The notes below the pieces were generated by a model. That model searched no databases and was not told the DNA's origin. It worked only from the letters and a program-made list of their open reading frames with translations. 64,000 bases of DNA, taken from Montifringilla adamsi (taxonomy: Eukaryota > Chordata > Aves > Passeriformes > Passeridae). Position 1 is the first letter of the stretch. Every line of letters begins with the position of its first letter. Position numbers and translations under genes: made by a program. Below are positions 37,381 through 49,600 of the stretch, in pieces. The stretch is from positions 22,821,978-22,885,977 of the forward strand of contig JAGGNK010009114.1 in NCBI GenBank assembly GCA_017590115.1. The letters are read 5' to 3'.

Positions 37381-38310
37381 TTTCAAGCAGCTGAGCATTA
37401 TTATCAGGTTTCGCTGATTCAGGATTAAGTGTACCTCAGTGGCTGAGGAGCTCATTAGGATGAGCTGTCCGTTCGCTGGTGGAGTTTGTGAAATACTGAG
37501 GAGGAAAACACGATGGAGCTGTTTCTGTCTGGTGTGTGAATATCCTCTACAGCTCCGTTTTTAGGTGGTACAGAGTTTCTAGTGTTCTAGACTCCTCTTA
37601 CTGACAGCCAGACTACAACACATTTCTACAAATGATATGGACACTTGAATGCAACCATAAACTTAAAGAAGCCTTTGTGGGTTCCGAGTAGATCTGATAG
37701 CCAGACATCTCTTGCTGCTAACGCGCAGAACTGGATGGTGCCCATTGATAAGTAGGTCTGCCTAACCCCAGGCAGAAGTCATAAACAAAGCACTTCTCAG
37801 CTTTTTCCAAGGACAGTGCTTACTCCTATAGGTGCTATTTTTATCCTACACAAAACATTGAAGAGCAGGAGGAGGAGCCCTTTTTGAAAAACAATGTCCC
37901 TTGTCAAGGGACATCGGGGCAAAAGCTCGGGTTTCCTTGCAGTCTGAGAGCCACTGTCTCTCGGGAGGTGCTTAATCACCATGCTGTTGTATTTGATGGG
38001 GTGCTTTTGTCTTGGGAGTCCTTTTGAAAATGTTGAACTTTGCATAAATAAATATTCACCAAGTCGGAGGGAGACTAATTCTATAGCCCAACGGTCAGGA
38101 CGGCCGGGATGGATAAAGGGACAGGTAATCACAGCTGCTTCCCTGGCTGCATTGATATTACCTCGGCTAATATCACCCAACGGCACAAGTGGGCTCAGTC
38201 AGCGTCACCTCAGCAGTTCAATCCCATGTTCCAGTTCAGGAAGATGCACCTTCAATTTCCTCTCAGGACATGGCTTGTGGAGGGCACAATAGGCCCCAGT
38301 TTGGACGGCA
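37381..38310. promoter_or_regulatory. Candidate conserved noncoding element with strong palindromes
   Basis: A segment with more CpG and mixed composition inside a long AT-rich tract. It includes a palindrome of two perfect 10-bp arms (ATGTCCCTTG / CAAGGGACAT) around one base at 37894-37914 and an inverted repeat TGATATTA / TAATATCA with a 7-base spacer at 38153-38175. Frames of 129 codons (minus) and 103 codons (plus) overlap here, but neither has splice support or a recognisable domain. I read it as a likely enhancer-type element some 8-9 kb downstream of the CXCR4 3' end; this is inference from composition. Confidence 0.45.
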
Positions 38311-38979
38311 ACTGAAAGAGTATAAGCAAAGTGTATGCTACTAAGAACAGAGGATTTTAAAATGGATTCTGAGGAGATACAAAAATCTTTGTTCTCATTA
38401 TTTAATTGTTACTGAAACTGGTGAATGAATTAATGAGATCTCTTTCAAACACCTGGGTAGCAGAGTCAAATATCACAGACAAAGGATCTTGTATCCTTCA
38501 TCTGTTACAATTTTTACTACAGATCACCACAAAGTGCTTAATGGGGGGGCAAAGTTTCTTAATACTTCCTCCACATTAGCTTGTAGGAAGAAAGTAGGAG
38601 TGAGTAGATTCAAGGATTCGTGGCTTTGTTGACTGTTTATTTTCTGGGCTGAAGTATGATTAAACTATTGGACTGGTGAATACACTACACTGAATATTCA
38701 TGCAGATGCCATGCTCTCCCCTTTATTGCAGAATATTAGAAGAGCCATATAGCTCCATACATTCAATATATATATATATATACAATCTGAGCATATTTAG
38801 TCTGGCTTCAATGTGGCTGGGCTGACTACATTTCAACTTAGTGAAACTAAGTTTGCCAGTGAAGCAGGGATCTAATGTTTTTTCCTAAGCAGTTGTCATA
38901 CCAAGAGGCAGCTGCTTTTCTTAGATGATAGGTTAAGGAGAGAATCATAGCATAATACTCAAACTAAGTGCTTGGTTGT

Positions 38980-39060
38980 GTTTTTCCTTGGTTTTTGTTT
39001 GTTTGTTTTTGGGTTTTTTGTTGTTTTTTGTTTTGTTTTGTTTTTTAGTTGGTTTTTGTG
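38980..39060. repeat. T/G-rich low-complexity tract
   Basis: Repeated GTTT/GTTTTT units over about 80 bases on the plus strand, with no flanking element identified. Confidence 0.85.
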
Positions 39061-40836
39061 GTGATTGTTAAATGGGAAAAGACCCGCTCTCTGCTTTTCA
39101 AGTACTCTGCTTTTTAAAATTGTACTAACATCCATCTCATTCAAAAAGTCCCGTGGTCTCTATATATGAATGTAGAATTGCACTGTCTTAACCAATACCT
39201 GCATTAAATCTGATGAGCAATATAGTCAAGAACATGATAGATCATTGAGATCTATTACAGATCTCTTTAGTTCAAAACACTGTTATTCAGGACTTCTTTC
39301 TTGAGTTTTGTTTCAGGGAAAAGTGCTCTGCAGTACCATGATTATGTAGTCAACAGGTAATGATATTTTACCTCAGGAGCAAATAGGGCTCAATTCCTTT
39401 AATGAGGGGCATCTGTTCTCTTCATATTTTTCCAACCTCTTGGCCCCTACCTGAGAACTTATGTGTTTGTTTAACAGTTTGGCTGTTTGCTTAAGGAAGT
39501 TTTGACAAGATAGCTAAACTGGTCTAACAGCTTGCTGGTCCCAAAAGCCGGGGTCCCACTTTTTTGCTCCCCTGACAGCTCCCAGGCGCATGAATCTGCC
39601 CTCAGTCTTGCAGTTGCTCTGATTTTTGACTTCTTAGTGAGACAATTTGGTTCACTGTGCTGCCTGAGATCCATTCAGTTCCTTCTGTTCATTTTCTGTG
39701 GCTGATGGGCTTTACAAAACAGGAGTCAAACTAAGAGCTTATTGCTGCTGAAAGAAAGAGTGAAAAAAGGTTTCTTTCTTTGTTTGGCCATGTGTCTGAT
39801 TACTTTTTCTTTCAATCTTAAGTGTAGCCAGCCCTGTTTCTGAGCTAACTTCATTAAAATGGTATAAAATACTTTAAAAAAAAATAAAGGTACTGTCTAT
39901 TTAGTCAATTAATTCTGTTCAAAATAAAGAGTGACTATTTCAATAGATAATGCACAGCAGGTGACAGGCTCACAGGATTTAGAATCAGAGTATTGAAGAT
40001 ATCAAATGAAAGGATTAGAAGAGGCCAGTAGGGAGACTGAAGCTGGCTTCCCAACAGAGGAAGTCAGCTTCAAATTCCTGTGAAACTCCAATCTTCAAGA
40101 GCAGAAGTGATTTGCCAGGGAGTCACATGAGCAGAGGCTGAGGAGTCTGCATAGGTAAGAGTAGAGGAGAGAGGGAAGGGGACTGTGAGGTGTGAGACGC
40201 CTTTTGGTCCTGTTGATTAACAGATGAGCTCAGTTACCTTGTGTCAGTGCCCAGTTATTAGTGCCCAGTTCCGTGTGGCAAAGCCCTGTTAGGGCATCAC
40301 CTCAATGGAATTGGGGAGAGAGCAAGAAAAGCAGGGTGGGGGCATGACCTGAAAGGCCTTGGAAAGGAAGGTGGTGAACACTGAGGGGCAAGGGAGGACA
40401 GGAACTCTACATTTCCTTTGCTGTCAAATTAAATCTAACGTGAACCTTGCCCTTGTACAATAATCCCTTTTCTCCTTGTATTCTTGTTAGACTCTTATCA
40501 ATGCATTCCTGTACTGAGCTCCAGCAGTGATCTTAACACTTTTATGAGATGTAATTCCTCCCACAAAGAGCAGGAATAACAGATTTCAGATTCACAACAT
40601 ACCTAATCTTGACAAGACACAGCTATTGCTATCACAATAAAACATGTCTGTAAAAACGCCAGCATAGTTCTCTTGCTTCCCACAGATTTTAGAGATGGAA
40701 TTGATCTGTGGACACTGAGGCCCCAGTTTCATCTTCTACTAACAAGCATACCAACATTTTTCTCTTTGGTGAACTCATGCTCAGGCATGGCAGAATCAGT
40801 GTTTTTAAACACATTTTAAATACTAAATATTTTCCT

Positions 40837-40861
40837 AAAAAAAAAAAAAAAAAAAAAAAAA
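40837..40861. repeat. Poly(A) tract, 25 nt
   Basis: Uninterrupted A run followed by GCAGCAAAAAAC. Confidence 0.95.
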
Positions 40862-43800
40862 GCAGCAAAAAACATTCATCTAAGACATCTAAGAGAGGCT
40901 AGTATTGAAATGGAGCAGCCATAAGAAAGATACAAGGAGTTGTGAAAGGAAATCTAAGGAAAGATGTTCTACTTGAACTTCTCAAATTTATTTTGTGTTA
41001 TTCTGTTGAAGAGTGTCATAAATTTAGGATTATCACCAGTGATAATTATTGCTGTCTAGTCTCATTGTAGCTTGCAGAGTGCCGAATTCCTGGGCAGCTC
41101 ATATTCCTGAAGCTGTGCTGATATCAGTGGTGACACTGACAGGCAGGTAAGGTCCCCCTCAGCCTTTCTTATCCAGATCCCTCTCTGGAAGATGTGTCCC
41201 ATTATCAAGTGCTGGATAGGAAAGAACCAAGGAAGTAAACAAATGTGTGCTGGGATTGCACTTTAAAAAATTTGAGAGTAAAGCCAATCTTTCAGTTTAA
41301 ATTTTTCATACAATATAGAAGTCATTTATCCTTCAGCTAAAGAAAAGCAGATGTTGGATTGGAAATACCCATGAGAAGACATAGAAACAGTTGTCAAAGC
41401 TGTAAGTTTTTTATTTGAAAAGTTTCTTTTTACTTTTTCTTGTTTGTCCTGGATATTTTGTGTAGTCTTAATAGAACAAAGCCATTAAAAATACTATTAA
41501 AATATTTTTTTAAGAAAAAGTTAAGTAGAATAGAAGCTGTGAAACAGCAAAAAAGTCCAAGTCAATACCAAACCAGAACAGAAGCCAAAGAACTCTTTGC
41601 AGTGTAACCCTTCAAAAATCCCTCATAATTACTAATTACAAGCATTACTGTTTGTGTGGTGAGAATCTGTTCCTGGTGTGAATTCTAAAGGACAAGAGTA
41701 TTTTAAATGTTGACCTATTTTCTTCAAACACTGTGCCATTGAAGACAAATTACTGCAAGACTGTTGATAGGTGGATATGCAAAGCTTGCAAGCCTTCAGT
41801 AAGAGAGAACCATTTTGCTGAAAATTTACTTCTGTTATGTTCAGCCCAACAGTTCCACCTGCTCTGTACTGAAAGATTTAGCTTCGTGTACGTCTGACTG
41901 CAAGTGAAATCAGCAACTTGTAATCTTCATTTGTAATTGATTTGGGCTGTAAGGCTGTACACTTTAGGAAGCATATTTCTTTAGGTACCCTGCTGTCTCT
42001 GAATTCAGTTGGAGTTTGTCACTGAAGCCATCTGTCCTTCCAAGAAAATAGTAGTTTTAATCAATACCTGCTACATGTATAATGAACCCTGGCTCCTCTT
42101 TAGTCAGTGGTAACTGTGCTGGAGCCTGGATCACTTGTATCAGCAACTGAAAATGGTCCTTGGTAATCTACATCATTATATACCTGTAGATATATTTATG
42201 TTACATATTTATAAATAAGCAAACGCAAAGTACATTAATAATCAGCTTCTAGTAAAGTGTGTTTTTAAAACCAATAAGAATAGCATCGTTTTATTGTATG
42301 TCCTGATAGAACTAGAATGGTGGGAAGATAGTAAGAGAATTGTTATTAAAACATTCTCTTCAAACGTCGCTCTATGGAAGATGAAAGATTTTCAGAGAAA
42401 ATGAAAAGAATGACAGAAAAAATGTTACCTAAAGAGAAATGATTTTAAGAAATCTGTGCCTTCTTTATAAGCAATAATCCCAGTACTCATGTAATTTCAA
42501 TTGACATGTGATTTATGGCTGTGAAAAAGAGTCTGTATAGCTCTTTCAAAACATAAAGTGAGGGAGTGGCATCCTTTGAGCAAAAACCTCTGGGGCTCTA
42601 TCTGCTTAAGTGTTTCCTAAGTTTCAGCACTATGAGAATATGAGAATACTCCATTGTTAGGGGATTTTGGAGGCATGCCTGGATCAAGGAAGTACTTCCT
42701 CGTCATGCTGTTTCCTTTCCCAAACAATGTAAAAAATGGCCTTTTCAACCAAACATCTAGAGGTGGTCACTTTGTACATTGTCCAACTAGAGCACAACCA
42801 TTGCAAGATAAACCATTCACTTGCATGAATGGCTCCATGTTATTACTGCCACTTCCTTTTTATTTTCATGGTGATTTTGTTTTGATTTATGTATATGCAT
42901 AGAAGTTCAAGCCCCTGTATAATGATTGTGTCATAAAACTGGCCAAGAAAGCAGCAAGTGACATCCCCTGCTCACTGCCCTCAGTGTACATTTGCATTAC
43001 ACCCCTCAGCTTTCCACATGCTCCTCTAATGTGGGCTGGGTCCACCTGATCAGAGTAAAAACACACCTACAAATAATGGATTGCCACACAAACAATGGGT
43101 TACAATGGCATTTTACTCCACTGCTTTAAGTGTTCTGACTTCACATCCAAACAACATTTCAGAGGAAGCAAAAGTATGTTTGCGTACATGTTCCATTCTT
43201 GGTTTAGCCTTGCATGATCCAAAGGATTTCGAAGTAATCTCAGGCACTCAAAATGCGTGCATTAGAGTATTAGATGAATATCCATGTTTTAGTCCAGCAT
43301 TGCTGTTGGCACATTGCAAAAATCATAATTTTTGCAGCAAAATACGTAGTGCCTGAATTCAGTGGAAAAAGTTTTTGTAAATACATTATAAATCTTTTAA
43401 ACTACCACATAGCATTTTAAACTGGTTTGTAACCAATACTCAACAATTTGTAACCAAACTCACATTTGTTCTCTGCTCTGTGTCTTGAGTTGCATATTTA
43501 AAATTACTTGGACACAGCTATTTTATAACTTCAAGAAAGTGCTGAGACTATGCATTGTCTATATCTTGAAGAATGTCATGATTATCCTGTGTGCTAGAGA
43601 GGAGTAATTTGGAAAAAGACTTGGAAAGCCCCTTCGAAAACTTTGGCAAATTCTTGGTCTGTGTGGACTTGTCCAGTGTATAAATCACAAAATTAGGTTC
43701 ATTCGCCTTGGTCGCTGAATTTACACTTTGAAAAACTCATTTACCAGGACCACTTTTGCTTCACAAAGATCAAAAAAGTCGCAGCTTCAACAAAATATCA

Positions 43801-46044
43801 GCCTAAAGGTGATTTTGTTTTGAAATGGAACAAATTAATATTTTTTTACCAACATGGTATATTTGGAATAGCTCAGTGGATTTTAGAGGAATTTGCCTTA
43901 TTTTCTCTGACTTACTCATAGGTAAAAAGACAGAATTGGATTAATAATTTCTTGCTATGTTTCATGACAGCTCCATCCAATTTGCAAATATTTGCTCTGT
44001 AAACTGTATAAATATATATTATATTCATATTTATAGATATATGAAGTTATTTAGGAATAAATACATGTGGCTTTTGACTCATTTTTCTTGCTGAAGCAAA
44101 ACTCCAAACAACTTGCCACTTCTTTTCAAGACACTCTTCTGTCCATAGGTTCATTAATTCTACTGAGAACAATGCCAGTTTTATAAAAATCATCTCTCTG
44201 GGGCATGGGTTTAAGTTTTTTTAAATTTTGTTAATTAATTTTCTACACAAATTCTTTCTGTTGTTTGTTTAGTGTCCTTTTAGTGGTCTTTGACAGTAAC
44301 ATGACTGGTGAGTTTATTCTCTTTCCTGTTAACTCTGCTTGAGGTAGCAGTTGGTTGACTGAAGCGTAATGGGAATAATCTAAGTTAATGCTGGGGGCTC
44401 TAAACATTTCCTCAACAAATAAGCAGCAGTGTTGATAGCCTGTAAGTATTTTATAAGTGCAATTAAATCACAGTGATTGATTGGGCTGGGGTGAAAATCA
44501 GAATCATTTAGAACAGCAAATTCTTCACAGGGAAACCCTCACTAAATTAGGAAAACACACAAACGAACAACAAAAATAAACCATTTAGGGAGTTCTGCTC
44601 CTATACCATGTTTTCTTCATTTTTCAGCCCTGTTTAGGAGGAACAACTTGATCAAAGTGAGACCTTTTGTTTCTTGAGAATGCATCTTTTCTGCTGTTAA
44701 TTTATGTTGAGAGAAAACACTGAGAGTTAACTGATCTAGAAGTTTAGTTGCTAAAAGTGGGGGAGGAAATCTGTGTCCTTTTCATTTTATCTCACTTTTC
44801 TCTCCCTTTGCCTTGCTCCAGATTACAAAATCTTGCACTTTTGTAGTACTTGTTGGATTCCTCATAGAACGCATTCAATTCACTAAATTGCTGGAAAATT
44901 ACTTATTTTCTGCCAGGTTTTGTGCTTGTTCAGCACTGAATCAGCTCAACACAGAATCAGATGATTACTACTGTCATTGCAAGGGAAGGAGTGCAGGATG
45001 CAGTCAAGGTTGCAGCCTCCTCACTGGAGAGAACGGAAGTTGAAAACAGAAAGGTCATGTATTTATGAAAATATCTAATATTAAATATGGAATTTAATGC
45101 ATAGTTTAGCATAGTGGTACACAAAATCACGAGGGTGCTGTACCTGTGAAAAATTTAGTTACTACCCCTGCAAAATCTATGTTGCCTGTTTCAGTTCTGA
45201 GTAGTAGATATTTTTTTTTCTTCTTTTTTGACTTCTAGGTTGTTTTTATATGTAAGTAACAGTTTTGTTAATGTAAGTACAAATACTCTCAATGGCTCTG
45301 TTCTCTTGGGTATCCATTACTTCTGAATGCACTCTAATAATGTGAAGACATGACTAAATAGTCAATTAAGATTTCAGCACTAATTATTGGTAATCCTATA
45401 GTCTGGCTGATTCCTACTGAAAATATTTTCAAGAATTGGCACACATTCTGTGTTTTTAAAAGGAATATAAAGATTTTAATATTAATTTAAGAAAATCTGG
45501 GTGTAACAAGATAGGGAAAGCTCCATAGAGGAAAACCACTTACCTTTTTCAGAGCAGATACACTTTAGTAGAATAACTTTATTTCTAGTCAGAAAAGGCT
45601 TTGATTCAGCTACATTTGATTAGTATTAACTTGTGAAACTAAATTTTGAACCACAGCAAAGGCAGAAGAAATGAAAGGATTGACTTTGTACACAGGGCAT
45701 AAAGGTTAGGCACTTGCAGTAATCTGAGTTTGACTACTGAGGCTGTAAACTTTAGCAATTGCTTAAACACATTGGTTTTCATTTGTAGATATTTTGCCTC
45801 AAAAAGTTCTCTTAGTGACAATTTAAGTAATTTCAAACATAATGTTAACTGCAGCAAATATATTCCAGTGAAAAAAACATATGACAAGGGACTCAGAGGT
45901 GTCAACTGAATAATCAGTATGTACTGAAACTCATTTTCCTGCTTTTCACAAGACCTGTAATTTTCTAAGACATTATTGTGTATTTAGAACTGTAAATAAA
46001 GGCACTGAGAAAAATTCAACCAGAAATGAAAATACCACTCAAAA

Positions 46045-46584
46045 TGACTTTTTTTCATGTACTTTTATTTTACCTTGAACAGAAAATTTTGCAAACCATC
46101 AATTACTGAGAATGGAGGGGAAAACCCTAGCATGTAACAGGAGGCTTTGGTTATAAGTGCCATTTCTACAGCAGAGTTAAGCTATTGTAAACCAAACATC
46201 TTGTAGTAAGGTAAAAATATCCAGGCAAACTTTTAAGAATAACAGCAACACCAAAACCATTTACATATAAACAACAGAGAAATATTTTCTAAACTTTTAA
46301 CAGTCACTTTGCTACAATCCAAAGTGTTTAGTTCACATATCTATACACACAGTCACTAAAACTTTTGTGAACCAACCACTTGTCCACAGGACCTGCCTAG
46401 ACAGTTTGTCATCAATACCAAAGGTTTTTTTATATAAATAAGTCAATTAAACTTCACAGAGACTAAAAGAAACAATATAAAATTCCAGCTGTAAATAAAT
46501 CTGTACATTATGGTCAGTCTTATTTGTCTGAAATCTTGCGTAGCTTTAAAGTGTCTCTTTATAAAATGATGGCAAGGAGCAGTG
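46045..46584 (-). other. CXCR4: CXCR4 3' UTR with AU-rich elements and poly(A) signal
   Basis: About 540 nt follow the stop codon on the minus strand before an AATAAA hexamer at 46069-46064, so cleavage is expected near 46045-46050. Within it are AU-rich motifs: ATTTATTTA at 46500-46492 and TTATTTAT at 46441-46434. Such elements usually destabilise mRNA, which fits a receptor whose message is tightly regulated. The 3' end is inferred from the hexamer; no transcript was seen. Confidence 0.75.
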
Positions 46585-49284
46585 TTAGCTGGAATGGAAA
46601 CTCGAAGACTCCGACTCTGTAGAAACAGAAGAATGTCCTGCACGTTTGCCTTTTGAAAGAATCTTGAGGCTTGATCCTCTGCTAACTGATGTCAAGGCAT
46701 TTTGAGCTGATGTTTTGAACTTGGCACCCAAGAAGGCATACAGAATTGGATTCAGGCAGCAGTGGAAGAATGCCAGGGCTTCCGTGATGGAGATCCATTT
46801 GTGCACTATGGTCTCCAAGCTGCAGCGGTGTCTGATGACTCCCAGCAAGATGAAGGTGTCGATGCTGATGCCGATATAATATGGCAGCCAGCAGGCAAAG
46901 AAGGCAAGGATGAGGATAACCGTGGTCTTCAAGGCTTTGCGCTTCTGGTGGCCTTTGGAGTGTGACAGCTTGGATATGATAATGCAGTAGCAAGTCAGAA
47001 TTATTAGACCAGGCAAGACAAGTCCTACCAAGATATGCTGGAATCTGAATGAGATCAGCCAGTTTTCGTGAGGGTACATGCGATCACAGAGATACTTTCC
47101 TTCTACTTCACTGGTACTGGCGAAGATTAAATCGGGCACTGTCAGAAGCAAAGCTGGCAGCCACACACCTACATACACCACCTTCTCAGCCAACAGCTTT
47201 CGTGGGCGCTGGCTGTTGGTGGCGTGGACTATTGCCAGGTAACGATCTAAACTTATGAAGGCCAAAATCAAGACACTGCTATAGAGGTTGACTGTGTAAA
47301 TGACATGAACTGCCTTGCACAGAACATTCCCGAAGTACCAGCTAATGGCTGCATCCACAGACCAGAATGGCAAGGTGATGACAAAGAGGAGGTCAGCCAC
47401 AGAGAGGTGCAGCCTGTATTTATCAGTCATGCTTCTCTGCTTCTTCTGGTAGCCCATAACAATAATAACCAATCCATTGCCAATTATTCCGGTTAGGAAG
47501 ATGATGGAGTAGATTGTTGGCAAGAAGATCCGGTTGAAATCGGCATTCTCATGTTGATAGCATGGCTCTTCATAGTCTCCATAGTCACCCGAACCAATCT
47601 CATCTGTGCCATTTTCAGAAAGTTCAATTAATAACCCAGAGGACAGCTAAAAAAAAAAGGAAGAATATTAAATTAGATGTTAGCTTCTCTGCAAAAACTT
47701 ATTCTATATGACAATATGTGAAGGGTTGCTTGAACAGTCTTCACTGTCACAAATGGGAAAACATTTTGAAAACCCAGTGGGAAAATACAATGTTTACATA
47801 CACATATATAAAATACATATATACAGCAAATAAGAATAACTTTAAAAACTTCCTTTGTCTTTCTCTGCGGAGTAAGATCTTGCTAAGGGCAGGGCATGCA
47901 GGAGCAAAGAAAGATAATGGCTACTCCCAGAAATATCGTTGGTTCTGGACACTTCAGTGCTCTTATCAGATGGGCACTACAAACAGGAGAGCCCAGAAAG
48001 TGCCAGATGCAAGAGGTCTGTCGACAAAGAGCATGACCTATCACATTTAACTTCTACAATAGAGAGCTATAAAAAAATTACTTAGAAATGCTGCTGCTCC
48101 AAAGTCCCTTCTCATTAAGAGGATGGGGTCAAGGAGAAATAGAGAAGGTACCCTCGGCTGATGTAATAAAGGATAAATAATAGCAAGAATTCCCTGCTGA
48201 GAAGCAATTGACAGCTCCACACACTCAGACAAGGAAAAAAACCCCAAAGCCCATAAAGAAAGAAAGAGAGAGGTGACCTTAATCAGGGGAACTCAAAGCC
48301 CGTGAAGGGTCACCACGATGGTCCACGTACCCTCCCTTTGTTCCCACCCTGTGCGGTTGCAGGGCCGGGGTGAGCGCGGCCGGCGCGGGACTGCAGCCAG
48401 ACGGACCAAGTGAGCATAGCGGTGGAAAAAGGAAGCGAAATTTGGTGAGGGCATGAAAGCGCGTCAGGAAACCACCAACGGTTTTGGCCACGGCGCTAAA
48501 AGCAAAGGTGGCGGGAGAGTGCCATCTGGCTATGTGCAATTCCTAAGGTTTTCAGATTTTTTGCTGTCATGCCCCGTGTCCCACGGACCCCCAGGCTCCG
48601 CGCAGGGCGCGCCCGAGAGATCGGCAGCGCTTCACACGCGGAGGCACCGGCTCCACGCGGGCATTAACTGAGGCCCTAAAGTTGGGACTTGGCAGAGATC
48701 GCCCTTTTGCTCCTAACTGCTCTCCAAACCGCGGCAGAGGAGCTGCCCCCGGAAGAGTGGGATGCCGCCTCGTTTCGCTCGGGGAGCGGGCGGGACGGCC
48801 GGGCGCTGCCGCCGCCGCTCCCAGTCCCGCCGGCAGCCCGAGATCTGGGCGCGCACCGGGGCAAAGGGATACCATGCCCCGGAGTCAGACCGCTCCAAAC
48901 TTCCTCGCCTCTTCCCCTCTCATCATTGCCCCAGCGCTAATTGCTCTGCCGGCGTTTTTCAGTCCGCAAAGGTAGCACATGTCACTCGAACTGACGGCCG
49001 AGCAGCAGAGCCCCAGAGAAGGAGCGGAGTGCTGCAGCTGGAATTTGCAGTGGCTGCAGCTGCGCCAAGGTCCGACGCGCTGCAGGCAGAGGCAGCAGTG
49101 GCCGGGGCTCAGAGGGGAGCCCTGCCCGTTCGCGTCCCGCAGACCCCTCCGCTGTCCCGACCCCGCCGCCCGCAGCCTCCGCCGAGGGCACCTTTGTTTG
49201 CAAACAGCGCGCACATGGGCAGCCGGCCGCGCTCCCGGCACTTACATCCATGCTGTCGAGGCTGCTGTCCATGCTCAGAGCCAT
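46585..49284 (-). CDS. CXCR4: CXCR4, C-X-C chemokine receptor type 4 (two coding exons)
   Basis: Class A GPCR for CXCL12, acting at the plasma membrane through Gi in cell migration and homing. Coding exon 2 is 47646-46585 (353 codons plus stop). Exon 1 is 49284-49246 (13 codons from the first ATG), joined across GTAAG...TTTTAG. Numbering from the third ATG (355-aa form), visible landmarks are an N-glycosylation sequon NGT at 14, SVADLL in TM2, D100, the Cys112-Cys189 disulphide pair, DRY at 136-138, D174, CWLP in TM6 (W255), E291 in TM7, NPILY at 301-305, and a Ser-rich tail ending SSFHSS. These sit at a constant +3 offset from human positions (N11, D97, C109/C186, D133, D171, W252, E288, N298), so no domain is lost. 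Human CXCR4 has 352 residues. Three in-frame ATGs give 366-, 362- or 355-aa products; the last two have A at -3 and G at +4. The identity is not in doubt; the exact start is. Confidence 0.98.
47647..49245 (-). other. CXCR4: CXCR4 intron 1
   Basis: A 1599-nt intron splits the extracellular N-terminus. Its donor is GTAAGTG directly after the GAT codon of exon 1. The acceptor is a T-run ending TTTTAG just before CTG TCC TCT. The phase is 0. The exon 1-proximal half (about 48300-49245) is CpG-rich and continuous with the promoter island. Long reading frames there on both strands are GC-composition artefacts. Confidence 0.93.
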
Positions 49285-49600
49285 CGGACGGCTCCGCGCT
49301 CTCAGACTGTTGCCGCTGTCGCAGCCGCGCCTCTCGCAGTGACACCACTCGCCGCTGCTCCAAACACGCCCCGACTCTTCTGGCGGGACGCGCCGCTTTA
49401 TAAAAAGTCCTGGGCTGCCCCCCCCCGCCCCCGGGGCAGCCGCGTCTGGCTCCTCCCCGGCGATGTCGCCGCGCTCTCGGGCTCCGGGCGGGCGCCTCGG
49501 GCCGCTCTTTGTCTGCCGCCCCGGGCATGGGAATTGCACTTGCCCGGCGCGCCCGCGGGGGCCACGCTCCTCACGGGGGCATTTGCCCCCTTCTGATTGA
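48300..49600. other. CpG island over CXCR4 exon 1
   Basis: A dense run of CpG dinucleotides and high G+C stands out sharply from AT-rich flanks and covers the promoter, exon 1 and the 5' half of the intron. Edges were judged by eye. Several frames of 100-210 codons open here on both strands only because stop codons are rare at this composition. Confidence 0.85.

Larger units (their letters stand above)
38311..46044. other. Intergenic stretch downstream of CXCR4, no recognised gene
   Basis: AT-rich. It contains an (AT)n run at 38766-38782, a T/G-rich low-complexity stretch at 38980-39060 and A25 at 40837-40861. A short frame at 44821-45043 follows a good polypyrimidine/AG acceptor but has no partner exon. 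Confidence 0.45.

Noticed and set aside
38943..38960. AGAATCATAGCATAATA, like the start of a reverse-oriented CR1 end
   Set aside because: The following sequence does not continue into CR1; the match is too short.
44821..45043. Possible terminal exon containing DDYYCHC, reminiscent of an immunoglobulin V-domain end
   Set aside because: A good acceptor precedes it, but the Ig framework before the Cys is absent and no partner exon was found.
48762..49596. Frames of 139-213 codons on both strands around CXCR4 exon 1
   Set aside because: All lie in the CpG island, overlap each other in several phases and have Arg/Ala/Pro composition; scarcity of stop codons explains them.
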